Assembly: GCA_017255395.1 (NCBI GenBank)
Contig: JAFKDC010000001.1
Location: 434,001-498,000, forward strand
Length of the DNA stretch: 64,000 nucleotides
DNA from: Enemella evansiae
Lineage (GTDB): Bacteria > Pseudomonadota > Alphaproteobacteria > Rhodobacterales > Rhodobacteraceae
Reading direction: 5' to 3'
Shown: in pieces, positions 61,463 to 64,000 of the stretch
Position numbering within the stretch: position 1 is the stretch's first letter
Layout: every line of letters begins with the position of its first letter
Program-made: the position numbers and the translations under genes
The notes under the pieces: model-generated
Told to the model about the DNA's origin: nothing
Database searches by the model: none
The model's input: the letters and a program-made list of their open reading frames with translations, nothing else

Positions 61463-64000
61463 ATGGCGCGCCCCCTGAACCGGGCCGCCGGCGGTGTCTT
61501 CGGTTATTTCACCCGCCACCCGACGCTGGCCAACCTGCTGCTGGTGATCCTTCTGACCTCGGGCGCCATGGCGATCCCCAACATGCGGGCGCAGTTCTTT
61601 CCCGACGTGGTGGTGGACGAGGTGCAGGTCTCTGTCAGCTGGGACGGCGCCGGGGCCGAGGATGTCGACAGCGCCATCGTGCAGGTGCTGGAACCGGCGC
61701 TTCTGGCGGTCGAGGGCGTCGAGGCGTCCGAGGCCACCTCGCGCGAGGGATCGGCCCGCGTGGCGCTGGAGTTCGAGCCCGGCTGGGACATCGCCCGCGC
61801 CGTGGACGACGTGCAGCAGGCGGTGGACGCGCTGACGACCCTGCCCGACGAGGCAGACGATCCGCGCGTCAGCCGCGGCGGCTGGAGCGACCGGGTCACC
61901 GATCTGGTGATCACCGGGCCGGTGGGCGTGGACCAGTTGGCCCGCTTCTCGGACGAGCTGATCGTGCAGCTGTTTGCCGAAGGCGTGACGCAGACGACGA
62001 TCCGGGGTCTTGCGGCGCCGCGCACCGTGGTCGAGGTGCCCTCGCAGAACCTTGTGGGCTTCGACGTCACGCTGGCAGAGATTTCCGACGCCATCGCCGC
62101 CGAGGTCGATGCCGATCCGGCGGGCGACGTGGGCGGCGGCGGGGCGCGGGTGCGCACCGGGGTCGAGAAACGCTCTGCCGACGACATCGCGGGGATCGTG
62201 CTGCGCTCGAACCCGGACGGGTCCAAGCTGACCGTGGGCGAGGTGGCGCATATCCGGGTCGAGGGCGTCGACCGCGACCGCAGCTATTTCGTCGGCGACA
62301 ACCCGGCCATCTCGATCCGGGTCGACCGTTCGGCGCGCGGCGATGCCATCGGCATCCAGCGCACCGTCGAGGAAGTTGCGCGCCGCTATCAGGCCTCCCT
62401 GCCCGAGGGGGTGACCATCGACCTGATCCGCACGCGGGCCGAGGCGATCACCGGGCGGCTGAACACGCTGGTGGACAACGCGGCCTCTGGCCTTGTGCTG
62501 GTGGTGGTGCTGCTGTTCCTCTTCCTGAACGCGCGCACCGCCTTCTGGGTGGCGGCGGGCATACCGACCGCGATGCTGGCGGCGATCGCGCTGATGTATG
62601 CCTTTGGGCTGACGATCAACATGATCTCGCTCTTTGCGCTGATCATCACGCTGGGCATCGTGGTGGACGACGCCATCGTGGTGGGCGAGCACACCGACCA
62701 CCTCGCTCGCAGGGGGCTGGACAGCTACGACGCGGCGGAAACGGCGGCCCGGCGCATGGCTCTGCCGGTCTTCTCGGCCACGCTGACCACGGTGATCGCC
62801 TTCTTCGGGCTGACCGCCATCTCTGGCCGCTTCGGCGAGATGATCGCCGATATCCCCTTCACGGTGATCGTGGTCCTGCTGGCCAGCCTCGTCGAATGCT
62901 TCCTGATTCTGCCCAACCACATGGCGCACGCGGTCCGGCATTCGGCGCATGAACATTGGTACGACCTGCCCTCGCGGCTGGTGAACCGGGGTTTCGTCCG
63001 GGTGCGCGAGACGCTCTTCCGCCCCTTCATGCGGCTGGTGATCGCCGGACGTTACGTCGTGCTGGCCGGGGCGGTGGTGCTGCTGGCGGCGAATGCGGCG
63101 CTGCTGATCCGGGGCGACGTGCCGTGGCGCTTCTTCAACTCGCCGGAACAGCCCTCTGTCTCGGGCAACTTCGCCATGGCCCCCGGGGCCACGCGCGCCG
63201 ATACCATCGCCCAGATGCGGCTGTTGCAGAAGGCCACCGACGAGTTGGCCGCCGAGTATCAGGACCGCTACGGCCTCAGCCCGCTGACCTATGTGATGGC
63301 GGAAATCGGCGGCAACTCCGGTCGCGGGCTGGCCGGGACCGACACCAAGGAAAGCTGGCAGCTGGGCGGCATCTCGATAGAGCTGATCGAGGCGGACCTG
63401 CGCCCCTATTCCTCTTTCGCCTTCGTCGGCGAGTTGCAGGAGAGGGTGGAACGGCACCCCATGGTCGAGACGATTTCCTTCCGGGGCTGGCGCGGCGGGC
63501 CGGGCGGCGACGCGCTGGACGTGCAGTTCTTCGGCGCCTCGGCAGAGGTGCTGAAACGCGCCTCGGAGGATCTGAAAGAGGCCATGGCCCGCTTCCCCGA
63601 GGTCTCGGCGGTCGAGGACAACCTGTCCTACGACAAGGACGAGATGATCCTCGAACTGACACCGCAGGGGCAGGCGCTGGGGTTCGACACCGACGGTCTG
63701 GGCCGCGTGCTGCGCAACCGGCTGAACGGCATCGAGGCGGCGACCTACCCCGACGGGCCGCGCAGCGCCGAGATCCGCGTCGAACTGCCCGAGGACGAGC
63801 TGAAGGCCGATTTCCTCGAAACCACGCTGATGCGCACGCCGGACGGGGCCTATGTGCCGCTGGCCGATATCGTCAGCGTCCAGCAGCGCACCGGTTTCTC
63901 CACCGTGCGGCGCGAAAACGGCGTGCGGCTGATCTCTGTCACCGGCGACATCTCCGAGGACGATCCGGCCCGCGCGACCGAGGTCATGACCGCCCTGCAG
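61463..64000 (+). CDS. RND family efflux pump, 3' end cut by window
   Basis: This frame is open from ATG 61463 (three bases after the adaptor stop) to the window edge, 846 codons. It shows the RND plan: a cytoplasmic start (GYFTRHPTLANLLLVILLTS), TM1, a large periplasmic loop with AQFFPDVVVDEVQVSVSWDG, then TM2-TM6 with the proton-relay TM4 segment ISLFALIITLGIVVDDAIVV carrying paired Asp, and a second periplasmic loop at the cut. Similar pumps of the HAE1/acriflavin-like group export drugs or lipids. The substrate is unknown. The missing end would lie within about 200-250 codons to the right. Confidence 0.9.
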   Translation, partial: MARPLNRAAGGVFGYFTRHPTLANLLLVILLTSGAMAIPNMRAQFFPDVVVDEVQVSVSWDGAGAEDVDSAIVQVLEPALLAVEGVEASEATSREGSARVALEFEPGWDIARAVDDVQQAVDALTTLPDEADDPRVSRGGWSDRVTDLVITGPVGVDQLARFSDELIVQLFAEGVTQTTIRGLAAPRTVVEVPSQNLVGFDVTLAEISDAIAAEVDADPAGDVGGGGARVRTGVEKRSADDIAGIVLRSNPDGSKLTVGEVAHIRVEGVDRDRSYFVGDNPAISIRVDRSARGDAIGIQRTVEEVARRYQASLPEGVTIDLIRTRAEAITGRLNTLVDNAASGLVLVVVLLFLFLNARTAFWVAAGIPTAMLAAIALMYAFGLTINMISLFALIITLGIVVDDAIVVGEHTDHLARRGLDSYDAAETAARRMALPVFSATLTTVIAFFGLTAISGRFGEMIADIPFTVIVVLLASLVECFLILPNHMAHAVRHSAHEHWYDLPSRLVNRGFVRVRETLFRPFMRLVIAGRYVVLAGAVVLLAANAALLIRGDVPWRFFNSPEQPSVSGNFAMAPGATRADTIAQMRLLQKATDELAAEYQDRYGLSPLTYVMAEIGGNSGRGLAGTDTKESWQLGGISIELIEADLRPYSSFAFVGELQERVERHPMVETISFRGWRGGPGGDALDVQFFGASAEVLKRASEDLKEAMARFPEVSAVEDNLSYDKDEMILELTPQGQALGFDTDGLGRVLRNRLNGIEAATYPDGPRSAEIRVELPEDELKADFLETTLMRTPDGAYVPLADIVSVQQRTGFSTVRRENGVRLISVTGDISEDDPARATEVMTALQ

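Noticed and set aside
60044-63457. A 1137-codon open frame on the minus strand
   Set aside because: It is antisense to the RND adaptor and pump genes, with a His/Arg/Gln-rich composition typical of shadow frames.

Overview
The window is GC-rich chromosomal DNA from an alphaproteobacterium. It is most likely a member of the Rhodobacterales (Rhodobacter/Roseobacter/Paracoccus relatives). The signs are an F1 ATP synthase operon atpHAGDC without the F0 genes, a DUF2125 lipid-domain protein, the pyrB / two membrane proteins / pyrC-like / plsY block, a ClpA next to a gloB-type hydrolase, and codon use strongly biased to G or C at third positions. No species can be named from the sequence alone.

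Layout. 1-4200: an ABC importer of the BtuCDF/MolABC type (its binding protein runs off the left edge), a 69-residue Mop molybdate-binding protein and a MOT1 molybdate permease; the neighbourhood argues that the whole cluster handles molybdate or tungstate. 4354-15168: an integrated mobile element of about 10.8 kb in the 3' end of a tRNA-Ser(GGA) gene, bounded by a 17-bp direct repeat. It carries a P4-type integrase, an AlpA-like regulator, a rolling-circle-type Rep, a relaxase operon with MobC, a membrane-anchored HExxH protein, a DUF3800 gene with a nuclease-like partner, several unknown genes, and a compact RNA gene (9210-9475) made of hairpin repeats that resemble type I-F CRISPR repeats although no cas gene is present. 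15155-15243: the tRNA itself. 15419-19307: capsule export genes kpsE/kpsT and nhaA. 19595-20963: arsP-like permease with its ArsR regulator. 21067-22430: a UDG-family protein and SseB. 22699-29017: a P1-family aminopeptidase and a complete peptide ABC importer. 29166-30856: panB-panC. 31093-32660: DUF2125 protein and a ChaC cyclotransferase. 32791-36852: a MotA/TolQ-like channel with a 960-residue OmpA-ended partner. 36873-41981: M23 peptidase, clpA, gloB, a methyltransferase. 42284-43356: an acidic secreted or anchored protein broken at a TC repeat. 43356-48317: atpHAGDC. 48640-54221: marC, an insertion-sequence graveyard, an isomerase, prs, a VOC protein, an H-type lectin, more IS debris, and plsY. 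54241-58137: a dihydroorotase homologue lacking its metal ligands, two small membrane proteins and pyrB. 58465-64000: family-4 uracil-DNA glycosylase, moaB, and an RND efflux adaptor with its pump (cut by the right edge).

How the parts work together. The host segments are ordinary housekeeping operons: energy (atp), pyrimidine synthesis with membrane lipid synthesis (pyrB/pyrC-like/plsY), pantothenate, PRPP, peptide uptake linked to a peptidase. The accessory biology is concentrated in the tRNA-Ser element. It has what it needs to integrate and excise (integrase, AlpA, att and arm-like repeats), to start its own replication (Rep) and to be mobilised by a helper (MobA/MobC, candidate oriT), so it reads as an integrative mobilizable element. 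Its most unusual part is the promoter - repeats - terminator unit at 9210-9475. The repeats look like type I-F crRNA hairpins, are irregularly spaced, and sit on a mobile element with no cas gene. That suggests either a relic mini-array or an RNA that mimics CRISPR repeats, as in the RNA anti-CRISPRs known from phages and plasmids. This is a hypothesis, with the evidence stated below.
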